A stretch of 35,656 bases of DNA from an uncultured Rikenellaceae bacterium (lineage in GTDB: Bacteria; Bacteroidota; Bacteroidia; Bacteroidales; Rikenellaceae), in NCBI GenBank assembly GCA_947040435.1, contig CAMRBL010000013.1:1-35656 (forward strand), read 5' to 3'. Position numbers and translations under genes: made by a program. Positions 18,461-26,635 of the stretch are shown here, in pieces. The notes beneath the pieces were generated by a model that was given only the letters and a program-made list of their open reading frames with translations, searched no databases and was not told where the DNA came from. Every line of letters starts with the position of its first letter. Within the stretch, counting starts at the first letter, position 1.

Positions 18461-20056
18461 ATGAAAAAAATAATATTGCTATTTACTTTATTATCTGTTT
18501 TTTTAGTTTGGAATTGCAGTGATAAAATTGAGGCAGCAGATGAATGGTCTTCATCTGCGAGAACTTGGGAAGACAAGTTAGGAGACTACAGAGGTACGCT
18601 TGATATCTTGGTAGACGGTTTAGCTATGGATACAGTTGTTCAACAGGTTTCTTTTGTTGGCGATAATTACAATAGAGTAAGTATGTCTATAGAAGACCTC
18701 TTTATACAGGACAAGCGTTATGGTACTGTATACTTCACAGAGTTGTCTTTTAAAGAGGAGAATGGAGTTATTAATATCAAAGGAACTCAGAATTCACCAA
18801 CATCAACATCTTTTGGTTTGGTAACTTTTGATATCGTAGGTAAGGTTAAAAACAATGTTCTTTCGTTTGACTTAACTATTAATGGAGTTGATATCAAAGA
18901 GCTTCAGTTGAATATGCGTAATGCTCGAATGATTGATAAGTTTCCAAACAGCGCTACATATATTGAGAAGGCTTTTGTAGTAGAAGAGGATCTTAATCGT
19001 CCATTTATTACGGGAACTCCAGCAATTTCTTCCCACCAGGTAACTATCTTTGTAGCAGATTCATTAACTATTACAGATAGTACATTCTTTTGTGTACGAC
19101 CAAAATTTGAGTTATCCCCAGGGGCGTGGATTGAACCAGATCCAACTATGAACTGGACTGTAACACATAATACTAATCCAGATATTAAAGATGCTCCTAG
19201 TATAGCTACAACAGACAGTTTATATCGTTTCACAGAGAAACTTGATATGTTTGGTAATAGGACTATGTATTTTGAATTGAAAGTTTGGGCTGAGGATTCA
19301 ATCAATTTCCGTGAGTACCGTGTCACATATGCAAAATCTAATGCGATAAAGATCTCTCTTTTCCATTGGGAAACTCGTGACGGGTACCGTGAACCTATCG
19401 CTGGATGGGCAACAAATAACGGATATTTTAAGACTTTGTCAAAAGATGTACCACTGTTTGCAAATAGATATGCTACTCGTGTATTAGGCGGTACTATCGG
19501 AGAGATTGGTGCAACAGTTAGAACAGGAGTTACAGGAACAGTTAAGGATTCTAACGTTGTAGTAGTATCAGGAAAGTTGTTTAGAGGAGTCTTTAATTTA
19601 GATTCCCTTAACACGCCAAAGAATGGAGAGCTACATGGCGTTCCATTTAGTAAGCGTAAGCCGGTATCACTAAGAGGCCAATTCAAGTATATCCCAGGAT
19701 CTGTATTGTATCTTGGCGATTCAATCTTACCCGATTCAATCAAAGGACATACAGATAGTTGTTATATCGAAGCTTTTCTTTATGAGTCACCTACTGCAGA
19801 TTCGTATCTAGATAGTTTAGATTTAGATGATCGTAAAATAGTTGGACATGCAAAGTTTGTATCTGGTAAGTCATATGAATTTAGAGATTTCTCAATGAAC
19901 TTTACAGTTAGAAATTGGGTTCCAAATAGAAGGTATCATTTAGGTATTGTATGTAGATCTAGTGGTAAGGACGAATATAGAGTTGGAGCACAGGGTAGTG
20001 AATTGACAGTTTCAGGATTTGAGATCATGTCGACACAAGTATTAAATGAATATTAA
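18461..20056 (+). CDS. Lipoprotein with calycin-like N-terminus and PCMD-type C-terminal domain
   Basis: 531 residues, starting 4 bp after the preceding gene. The lipoprotein signal ends LVWNC (Cys19), followed by SDKIEAADE. Residues of about 40-155 form a beta domain beginning GDYRGTLDILVDG, similar to Bacteroidota calycin-like lipoproteins. A linking region follows at about 165-290. From about 300 the sequence matches the PCMD family (putative carbohydrate metabolism domain) in outline: GWATNNGYFKTL, VVSGKLFRGVFNLD, GVPFSKRKPVSLRGQFKYI, then FRDFSMNF near the end. PCMD proteins are surface lipoproteins found in polysaccharide-utilisation loci and are thought to bind glycans; no catalytic activity is established. 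The gene context agrees with a surface binding role. Confidence 0.78.
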   Translation: MKKIILLFTLLSVFLVWNCSDKIEAADEWSSSARTWEDKLGDYRGTLDILVDGLAMDTVVQQVSFVGDNYNRVSMSIEDLFIQDKRYGTVYFTELSFKEENGVINIKGTQNSPTSTSFGLVTFDIVGKVKNNVLSFDLTINGVDIKELQLNMRNARMIDKFPNSATYIEKAFVVEEDLNRPFITGTPAISSHQVTIFVADSLTITDSTFFCVRPKFELSPGAWIEPDPTMNWTVTHNTNPDIKDAPSIATTDSLYRFTEKLDMFGNRTMYFELKVWAEDSINFREYRVTYAKSNAIKISLFHWETRDGYREPIAGWATNNGYFKTLSKDVPLFANRYATRVLGGTIGEIGATVRTGVTGTVKDSNVVVVSGKLFRGVFNLDSLNTPKNGELHGVPFSKRKPVSLRGQFKYIPGSVLYLGDSILPDSIKGHTDSCYIEAFLYESPTADSYLDSLDLDDRKIVGHAKFVSGKSYEFRDFSMNFTVRNWVPNRRYHLGIVCRSSGKDEYRVGAQGSELTVSGFEIMSTQVLNEY

Positions 20057-20065
20057 AAAATATAC

Positions 20066-22405
20066 GTGATGAATATTATATTAAGACTGATAGTTTTTGT
20101 TAGTGTTCTTTCGGTTTTCTTCATCTCTTGTAGTGAAGAAAACCCGGAAGGGCCTGTAAATACAGATGTAACTAAGATGGTATCTTTTGCACAGGATACA
20201 TTCTTTATAGAGGAGGACGCAATTGATACTACAATTACTATCGTTGTACCTAAGTATGTAAATGGAAAGGTTTATATCACTTTAGGATCTACAGATGGTA
20301 GTGCAGTTAAAGGTTCTAATTTTGTTCTTAGAGAATTAGAGGCAATAATTCCAGTTGGAAAGGCAAGTGTTGAAATTCCAATTGAGACAATTAATGATAC
20401 TCTGATGAATCTAAATCGTGATTTCAAACTAGAGATATTAAGTGTCAAAGGCTTTGCTTTTGCAGGTACTACTCGTCAAAAGTGTGTTGTTGTTATTAAA
20501 AATGATGATCATCCTAAAGAGGCAACTGCAACATTCATAAAATCTGAGATTGAGGTTTATGAGAATGAAAAAGTGTTAGAGATTCCATTTAACATTATCA
20601 AGGGCAAGTCAATCGTCAAGTTAAAGGGAGATGCAATTGTAACTTTTGCAGCAGCACTAGGTATGGGAAATGCTACTAGTGATCACTTTAGGTTCAGAGA
20701 TGGTGGAAAAGTTTTCATGAAAGAAGGAGATTCAACTGGCGTTGTTATTATTGACCTAATAAACAATGATAAAGCTAAGCCAGATTTTGTATGGGCATCA
20801 ATTCGTATTTCAGAAACAGAAGGTGTATTTCCTGGTGATGATCATTGTAAATTGATAATAAACAATGATGACATTGATAGGCAAATGGCTTTTTCTGAGA
20901 TTAAAACTAGTGTAGCAGAAGATGCTGGTGAGGTTGAGATTTCTGTTGTTATATCAGGAAAGCCTAAATTTGAAAAGCCAATTATCAAGGGTCAACTAGC
21001 ATTTAGAAATCCAGGTAGCCGTTTGAAGTTTATTGGAGATTCTATTTTTAGTGTTAGAGGAGATACAACACTAACATTTAAAGTTGCAATTGAAGACAAT
21101 AAAGAGTATGGAGTTTGGGGAGATACAATCGACTTTATAGGAGTTGAGAATGTGACTACTCCCAAAGCAACTAAAACTATGATCATTGATATTGTTGACA
21201 ATGAGCGCAAGATTAAATTTGAATCAGTTAAGATTAGTGCAAATGAAGGAGATCAGGAGCAAAAGAGTTTGATGATTCCAATTTTGTTGGAAGGTGGAGT
21301 TGCTTTGTATGATACAGATGTTAAAGTCTCTATCGGCAACAGCAATACTCTAGAGGGTCAGTATGATATTGTTAGTGGAACAGATCTAACAATTCTTAAG
21401 GGTCGTGATAGAGTTGAAGTTGAGGTTAAATTCCGTCACCTTGTAGATGCTGCGGACAGATTTTTCGAGTTGAATATATCTAGTACTCAGGAGCATACTT
21501 CTGTTGTAAGTGGAGAAGGTAGTATGTGTACATTACATATTCTGAATATAGACCCTAACGTTGCATTTTCAACATCAGCTGACGTTATGAAATTCAACAA
21601 TACTTTAGACACTATCTATATACATGGTAATAATCTAATTGAAGCTTCTAATGTTGAATTATCTGTAGTTGCTACAGAGGGAGTTACTTATGTTGGACAA
21701 AAAGTAATTCCATTGGCTAAAGGTAGTAGTATACATAAGATACCTGTTAAGGTTGATTTTGATCCCAATGTTAAGGTTGGACAGTTACAATTTGAAATTT
21801 CTAGAGTTACAAGTGACGACATAGAGGTTGAAGGTGTAATTAATTCTAGTTTCTCTAAGAGAACATTATTTGCTCTAAATCAAGATAAAGCTGTATCAAC
21901 TTATGTTACTAAGCCAATGAATGCAGACAATACTGGAACTGATCCTAATACTAATTGGAGAGTTGTATATTATTCAACTCAAGAGACAAACGAAGGTACA
22001 TGTAAAGATATTATTGATAACAATAATGATACACATTGGAGTACAAACTGGGCTGGCGGTGGAACGTTAATTGATGGAGTAACTCCAGATAAAGCTTTCC
22101 CAGAAGGACCTTATACTATTATATATGATATGAATAGAGTAATTCTTTCAGATAGTGTTGAGATGGGTGCTCGTCTAAGTAATTTAGGTGATTCACATGG
22201 ATTGGATGTCTATATTGGTGATTCAGAAGCTGTCGATGATCCATCATGGAAATTGATATGTAGCATCGATAATAAAACGACTAATGTAAAAAGTGTGAAA
22301 AAAGCTTCAACCAAAGTTGTCGGAAGGTATGTTAAGCTAGTTATTCCTGAAGGAGCAAGAAATAATATTGCATGTTTGGGTGAATTTAGGCTTTTTGGGT
22401 ATTAA
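20066..22405 (+). CDS. Lipoprotein with Calx-beta-like repeats and discoidin-like C-terminus
   Basis: 779 residues. The signal ends VFFISC (Cys22), followed by SEENPEG. About five beta-sandwich repeats of 105-120 residues follow (roughly 36-150, 151-270, 271-380, 381-497, 498-605). The first two close with the Calx-beta-type signature VVVIKNDD or LIINNDD, and each opens with a (V/M)xF(S/A)-like strand and an acidic turn such as FFIEEDAID or TSVAEDAGE. Calx-beta domains often bind calcium. The last ~155 residues resemble an F5/8 type C domain, with DIIDNNNDTHWSTNW near 648 and a closing YVKLVIPEGARNNIACLGEF. The likely form is a stalk that presents a terminal binding domain above the cell surface. 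It is the first of two such proteins at the operon end. Confidence 0.78.
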   Translation: MMNIILRLIVFVSVLSVFFISCSEENPEGPVNTDVTKMVSFAQDTFFIEEDAIDTTITIVVPKYVNGKVYITLGSTDGSAVKGSNFVLRELEAIIPVGKASVEIPIETINDTLMNLNRDFKLEILSVKGFAFAGTTRQKCVVVIKNDDHPKEATATFIKSEIEVYENEKVLEIPFNIIKGKSIVKLKGDAIVTFAAALGMGNATSDHFRFRDGGKVFMKEGDSTGVVIIDLINNDKAKPDFVWASIRISETEGVFPGDDHCKLIINNDDIDRQMAFSEIKTSVAEDAGEVEISVVISGKPKFEKPIIKGQLAFRNPGSRLKFIGDSIFSVRGDTTLTFKVAIEDNKEYGVWGDTIDFIGVENVTTPKATKTMIIDIVDNERKIKFESVKISANEGDQEQKSLMIPILLEGGVALYDTDVKVSIGNSNTLEGQYDIVSGTDLTILKGRDRVEVEVKFRHLVDAADRFFELNISSTQEHTSVVSGEGSMCTLHILNIDPNVAFSTSADVMKFNNTLDTIYIHGNNLIEASNVELSVVATEGVTYVGQKVIPLAKGSSIHKIPVKVDFDPNVKVGQLQFEISRVTSDDIEVEGVINSSFSKRTLFALNQDKAVSTYVTKPMNADNTGTDPNTNWRVVYYSTQETNEGTCKDIIDNNNDTHWSTNWAGGGTLIDGVTPDKAFPEGPYTIIYDMNRVILSDSVEMGARLSNLGDSHGLDVYIGDSEAVDDPSWKLICSIDNKTTNVKSVKKASTKVVGRYVKLVIPEGARNNIACLGEFRLFGY

Positions 22406-22425
22406 TAAATAATAAGTAGATTGAA

Positions 22426-24378
22426 ATGAAAATATTTTTAAATACTAAAGTATGTATGAAGAGTTTTAGTTGGCTTTTTGTATTGTGTATAGTTCTGAGT
22501 GGTTGTAATGACAAGACTACGGGACTAGGAAATAATTCACTATCGTTTGATGTTGATAGTATGGTTGTTTTAGACGATGTACGTGTAGAATTTTTACAAA
22601 TAGAACTTACAGAGCCTTTGACAGAAGCATGTAATATTTATATAACAAGTAGTATTGAGGAGTCTAAACGTTTCTCTTTTCCTGAGTATATCAGACTTGG
22701 AGAGGGAGCGATTAGAGGAAAATATCCAATATACGTAACTGAGAATAAATTTTCATCACTAGATGTAACTACTATTTTTACCTTTGATAAGGTAGCAGGA
22801 CCGGCAGAAATTGATGCAACAAAGAAATCAATTAAGTTTACCATTAAAGGTAAAGCAAATGCTGGAGCAGTTGTTATTGGTTTTGAGGATAATTTTTATT
22901 CTGTAGGAGAAGATGAAGAATATTTTGAGTTACCGTTTAAGATCCAAGGAGTATTAGAAGATTCTGTTAAATTAAAAGTGAAAGCTCTAAATGGAACAGC
23001 AGTTGTCGGTACAGATTTTTGGTTTGGAGCGGGTAACAAGAATTCTAATTCGGAAGGATATGTTCAGCTAACTAAAGGAGAGGAGTGGAATTTCATTCCT
23101 ATCTCAATTATTGATGATGGTACATCAGCTCTAGATAGAACTTTTACTATTACTTTAGAGAGTCTTCATCCAGTAGATAAATTAGTTAATATTGCACCTA
23201 CACAGAATGAATGTGTTGTTACTATCCGTAATATTGAGAGACGCCTAAGAGTTACAGACTCACTTGTAGAGGTTGGAGAATACATTGGTAAAATTAATTA
23301 TAATTTTAATTTAACTGCGACAGTTCCAGCAACCGTAACTGCTGATATAGTTGTTGATGAAAAATCAACTGCAATTGAAGGAAAGCATTTTAGATTCATA
23401 CTAGAAGATGGTCAAACCAAGCCTACTATTGAAATTGCGCCAGGCGAGACAAGTTCTGGTATCAAGATTGAGATTCTTGATGAGTCATTAGGTAATGAAG
23501 ACAGAAAGCTTTTCTTAAAAATCATTAATGCAAAAGGAGTTGAAGTCTCTGCGAAATATGGTATTGGAGAGGTTATTATTCAGAATGATGATAACTCTGT
23601 AGGATTTGCCTCTTCGGAAGCGGTTATTATTTCTGGAGAAGTAATTAAGATACCTATTTCAGTTGTAGGTACTCTTGATGAAGAGTTACAGTTCGTATTT
23701 GAAGTTGTTGATGGCGAGGGAAATGCTACATCACCAAATGATTTCATTATTCTTTCACCTATTGAACCAAAAGTAATAGAGGGACAATCTACTGCTTATC
23801 TTTCAGTATCTACAACATTTACAAGTAAATCAAAGAATTTTTTACTTAAACTAGTTAAGATCAAGGGTACAGGAATCTCTATTAACTCGGTTATTGATCA
23901 AAATCGTCGTTACTGTAAAGTAAATATGTTGGGTAATATAGATAAAACACAATGGAAAATTATTGATTCAAGTGTATCTATGGATTCGGATCCAGTAGGG
24001 AAACTAATTGATGGAGATATTACTACTTTTTGGCATAGTAGATATACTGATGCAACATCTGCTGCACCATGGTTCTTTGTAATAGATATGACGGAGACAC
24101 TGCCTGTAAACAAGCTTTTATTAAATGCTCGTTCAAACCAACAGGATTCACGTCTAATTGTAGTTTATCTTTCAGATTTACCATTGGATAAGGATTCTCC
24201 TGATTGGGTGGAAATATTGAACTATAGATTTCCAACAGATCCATATGCACCTAATCAAACATTAACAATACCAGGAGGGCATACTGGGCGATACATGATG
24301 TTAAAAATATTAGAAGGTCGTTCAAGTGATCCAAAGGTTTCAGCATTCTGTGAGATTACAGTAAATCCAAAAGACTAA
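22426..24378 (+). CDS. Lipoprotein with Calx-beta-like repeats and discoidin-like C-terminus (second)
   Basis: 650 residues, the last gene of the operon, with a terminator 65 bp downstream. The lipobox IVLSGC puts Cys at 27 from the first ATG; an ATG at 22456 (Met11) would give a shorter and more usual signal peptide, so the start is uncertain. About four beta repeats follow (roughly 38-145, 146-270, 271-385, 386-500), with Calx-beta-like ends (VVTIRNIE, VIIQNDDN). A discoidin-like C-terminal domain (about 505-650) carries VGKLIDGDITTFWHSRY and a final RYMMLKILEGRSS. Architecture matches the preceding gene with one repeat fewer, so the two probably arose by duplication. No enzyme motif is visible. 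Confidence 0.77.
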   Translation: MKIFLNTKVCMKSFSWLFVLCIVLSGCNDKTTGLGNNSLSFDVDSMVVLDDVRVEFLQIELTEPLTEACNIYITSSIEESKRFSFPEYIRLGEGAIRGKYPIYVTENKFSSLDVTTIFTFDKVAGPAEIDATKKSIKFTIKGKANAGAVVIGFEDNFYSVGEDEEYFELPFKIQGVLEDSVKLKVKALNGTAVVGTDFWFGAGNKNSNSEGYVQLTKGEEWNFIPISIIDDGTSALDRTFTITLESLHPVDKLVNIAPTQNECVVTIRNIERRLRVTDSLVEVGEYIGKINYNFNLTATVPATVTADIVVDEKSTAIEGKHFRFILEDGQTKPTIEIAPGETSSGIKIEILDESLGNEDRKLFLKIINAKGVEVSAKYGIGEVIIQNDDNSVGFASSEAVIISGEVIKIPISVVGTLDEELQFVFEVVDGEGNATSPNDFIILSPIEPKVIEGQSTAYLSVSTTFTSKSKNFLLKLVKIKGTGISINSVIDQNRRYCKVNMLGNIDKTQWKIIDSSVSMDSDPVGKLIDGDITTFWHSRYTDATSAAPWFFVIDMTETLPVNKLLLNARSNQQDSRLIVVYLSDLPLDKDSPDWVEILNYRFPTDPYAPNQTLTIPGGHTGRYMMLKILEGRSSDPKVSAFCEITVNPKD

Positions 24379-24442
24379 AAGGATTAATAACTATTATACA
24401 TAAATTGTGAAATATTTAATTTAGATATTAACAATATAATTC

Positions 24443-24482
24443 AAAAAGGCACGCAAGAGAACTTCTCTTGCGTGTCTTTTTG
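24443..24482 (+). terminator. Intrinsic terminator of the 11-gene operon
   Basis: Arms AGGCACGCAAGAGAA and TTCTCTTGCGTGTCT pair around a single central base (real loop a few bases wider), flanked by A's on the left and TTTTT on the right. It is by far the most GC-rich hairpin near the operon end. Confidence 0.9.
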
Positions 24483-24610
24483 GTTATTATATTATCTATT
24501 ATATTGGATCCAATAAACATTCTATAATTAGAGTAAGTTTATTTATAATTATCAAAAGATCTATCTATTTACTACCTTACCTTTCATCATATTGCCCTAT
24601 ACATATGAAT
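24483..24610. other. Spacer between two convergent units, contains a 14-bp palindrome
   Basis: AT-rich DNA between the operon terminator and the terminator of the minus-strand porin gene. The only structure seen is the perfect palindrome TATTGGATCCAATA at 24502-24515. No coding sequence is supported. Confidence 0.5.
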
Positions 24611-24642
24611 AAAAAAAGTCGGAAGAGATTATCTTCCGACTT
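24611..24642 (-). terminator. Intrinsic terminator of the DcaP-like porin gene
   Basis: AAGTCGGAAGA (24616-24626), a 5-base loop and TCTTCCGACTT (24632-24642) form a perfect 11-bp stem. Read on the minus strand it is followed by a T-run (24611-24617), placing it 55 bp beyond the stop of the minus-strand gene. Confidence 0.9.
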
Positions 24643-24697
24643 AGGTATTATACGTAATTTTTTATTTTAAGTTTGTATTTATCATATATATCAATAT

Positions 24698-26017
24698 TTA
24701 GAAGTTCAATTGTACCATCATTTGCGCGCAGTTTGCATGAGCTTTTGCATTGTTTGCATTCTTTCTAGTTCCATATAAGTATTCAGCGCCGATATTTAAT
24801 GCTGGGATAATGTTGTAGAAAACATTTGCTACAACGTATTTAGATAATTTATATGTGTCTGGGGCTTGAGCAAAGTAGTTATTATCACTCCATATTTGTA
24901 CTTGGCTGTATGCGCCATTCATTTGCCATTTATTTGTGAGATTAACTTTTAGTCCAGCCATCCATCCCATTGTCGGAAGAGTTTGTAGTTTTCCTTTGTA
25001 TTGAGGATTTACGACTAAATCATACCCCTTTCCATTAATATCTTGAATGTAATTCTCTATACCTTCACCATAAACTATTTGACCGAACGCACTAATTGAT
25101 TTATGCATTTTAATATTACTACTAATCATTGCGCCCCAACCTATTTCTGTTTCATTACTCATATTTGTATTGTCGTAATACTCCATTGCTCTAATAATTC
25201 CAGATGCACGTACATGACTATTATTGTTATTCCAACTGTACTGAGCGTATAATGGTATATCAGGAATACGTTGAGGAATTATATGTGCTTCAGTACCTGG
25301 AGTTGTTGCGCTTACTCTAGGCATCTCTGCTGAAATTGCAAAATTCCAGTGAGGTGTAATATTAAAGTTATATCTTACCATTAGATTTCTGCTGTACGTA
25401 TATGCATTTGGACCTTCAAAGTCAATTGTATTCGGTGCTGCTTTAAGGTCAACAAAAGTCGTTGCTGTTTGTCCCAACGTAACACCTTTAAATGCTACAT
25501 ACGCCTCTCTTAGGCGCAGTGATGTTCCGTTTCCACGAAAGTCTGTCTCTATATACCCCTCAATTGGACCGAGGATTCTACTTTGAATGATTGTTTTAAA
25601 GAAGAGTCTAGTTGTACTAGCATCCATCAGCAGACTCTGTTTATTTTGCGAAGTTGAAGTCATTGGTATTGCTGAAGTAACGAAATCTTTACTATCTATC
25701 ACACTATTCCAATTGTAAGCAGTTCTAAAATTCACGAATCCACCAATTGCGAATATTGCTTTAGCAGATGGAGCAGCTATAATAAAGTTAGGCACACCAG
25801 ATTGTTGAAATCCTTTTTTTATAGTTTTGGAGTATGTCTCAACAATTTCACCTTTCATGAGCCATATATTCTCATTTTTTTTATGAGAACCTATAATGAG
25901 TACATTATTGTGATTTTTGTAGTGATAATTATGTTGCTTTCTCTCTTTAGCCAACACATCTACTGTTGTTAGGCTTATGATGGCCGTAGCCATCAATACA
26001 GTATTGATTATTTTCAT
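24698..26017 (-). CDS. DcaP-like outer-membrane porin
   Basis: 439 residues with a signal peptide cleaved near residue 23 (TVDVLA). The mature protein is a beta barrel ending in Phe (MMVQLNF). The region TRLFFKTIIQSRILGPIEGY, then ETDFRGNGTSLRLREAYV, GQTATTFVDLKAAPNTIDFE and SRNLMVRYNF is the hallmark order of DcaP-like porins. These trimeric channels admit dicarboxylates or other small solutes in proteobacteria; the substrate in Bacteroidota is not known to me. The gene stands alone, has its own terminator and points towards the large operon, so it is probably regulated separately. A short hairpin (ACTCT/AGAGT, 26046-26060) lies in the likely 5' untranslated region; I found no convincing -7 box for it. 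Confidence 0.8.
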   Translation of the reverse strand: MKIINTVLMATAIISLTTVDVLAKERKQHNYHYKNHNNVLIIGSHKKNENIWLMKGEIVETYSKTIKKGFQQSGVPNFIIAAPSAKAIFAIGGFVNFRTAYNWNSVIDSKDFVTSAIPMTSTSQNKQSLLMDASTTRLFFKTIIQSRILGPIEGYIETDFRGNGTSLRLREAYVAFKGVTLGQTATTFVDLKAAPNTIDFEGPNAYTYSRNLMVRYNFNITPHWNFAISAEMPRVSATTPGTEAHIIPQRIPDIPLYAQYSWNNNNSHVRASGIIRAMEYYDNTNMSNETEIGWGAMISSNIKMHKSISAFGQIVYGEGIENYIQDINGKGYDLVVNPQYKGKLQTLPTMGWMAGLKVNLTNKWQMNGAYSQVQIWSDNNYFAQAPDTYKLSKYVVANVFYNIIPALNIGAEYLYGTRKNANNAKAHANCAQMMVQLNF

Positions 26018-26242
26018 AATTTTTTTTATTAATTAATTTATACTCACTCTTATTGAGAGTAGAGACAAGTTTCGTGCCATTAAGGTTTTTGTTTGTTCAT
26101 AATCTCCGTGATATAAATTTGTTTTTATTTCTTTATGTAGTATCAATATTGTTCAAAGAGGTCTATTATTTATACATATTTGTGCTTATTTTTGTTAAAA
26201 AGCTAATATTACCACTTTTTTTCAATAAAATAGGTCAATAAA

Positions 26243-26273
26243 TTTGCACATTAAAATTTTATGCCTATCTTTG
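26243..26273 (+). promoter_or_regulatory. Consensus Bacteroidota promoter of tRNA-Val
   Basis: TTTG at 26243-26246, a 19-base spacer and TATCTTTG at 26266-26273 match TTTG-N19-TAnnTTTG exactly. The -7 box ends 28 bp before the tRNA, so a short leader is expected. Confidence 0.85.
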
Positions 26274-26301
26274 TGTCATCATTAAGAGATTAGTGGTTAA
26301 C

Positions 26302-26376
26302 GGGAGTATAGCTCAGCTGGTTCAGAGCATCTGCCTTACAAGCAGAGGGTCCTTGGTTCGAATCCATGTACTCCCA
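26302..26376 (+). tRNA. tRNA-Val (anticodon UAC)
   Basis: A 75-nt cloverleaf. The acceptor stem GGGAGTA/TACTCCC is perfect, the D arm reads TAGCTCAGCTGG, the anticodon stem TCTGC/GCAGA encloses CTTACAA with anticodon TAC at 26337-26339, and the T loop is TTCGAAT. The discriminator base is A and CCA is not encoded. The T stem CTTGG/CCATG has one U-U mismatch (positions 50-64). Confidence 0.96.
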
Positions 26377-26383
26377 CAGCAGA

Positions 26384-26417
26384 AGACAATTACAGAGATG
26401 TAGTTGTCTTTTTTTTG
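26384..26417 (+). terminator. Intrinsic terminator after tRNA-Val
   Basis: AGACAATTACA (26384-26394), loop GAGA and TGTAGTTGTCT (26399-26409) form an 11-bp stem with one G-T pair, followed directly by eight T's. It begins 7 bp after the tRNA, indicating a single-gene tRNA transcript. Confidence 0.9.
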
Positions 26418-26480
26418 TTATATATACTGTATCAATCAGAAATTTAGGTTGTGCTGTAATATTTTCTTTGTTATATTTTA

Positions 26481-26488
26481 TATCTTTG
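26481..26488 (+). promoter_or_regulatory. Candidate -7 box upstream of coaE
   Basis: TATCTTTG matches the -7 consensus, but no TTG sits 19 bases upstream. It is the best box in the 218 bp between the tRNA terminator and coaE, which otherwise holds nothing recognisable. Confidence 0.35.
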
Positions 26489-26635
26489 TATATCTTGTAG
26501 AGTCAAATAGTATGTCTTATACTCATTAGAGTTTAATTTTGTTCTACATTACAACTATAAATAAATAAAAATTGTGGATAATTAGTTGAATGGATCAGAT
26601 ATTGTGTTTACAAATATTATTAAATATAACAGATA

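Noticed and set aside
18904-19743. 279-codon open frame on the minus strand inside the PCMD lipoprotein gene
   Set aside because: Fully antisense to a gene with signal peptide, lipobox and family motifs; the minus-strand translation has no recognisable features and is explained by codon usage of the plus-strand gene.
26053-26241. 62-codon plus-strand frame in front of the tRNA
   Set aside because: Composition is that of random AT-rich DNA (Phe, Leu, Ile, Val runs), with no family similarity, and it covers the probable promoter region of the minus-strand porin.
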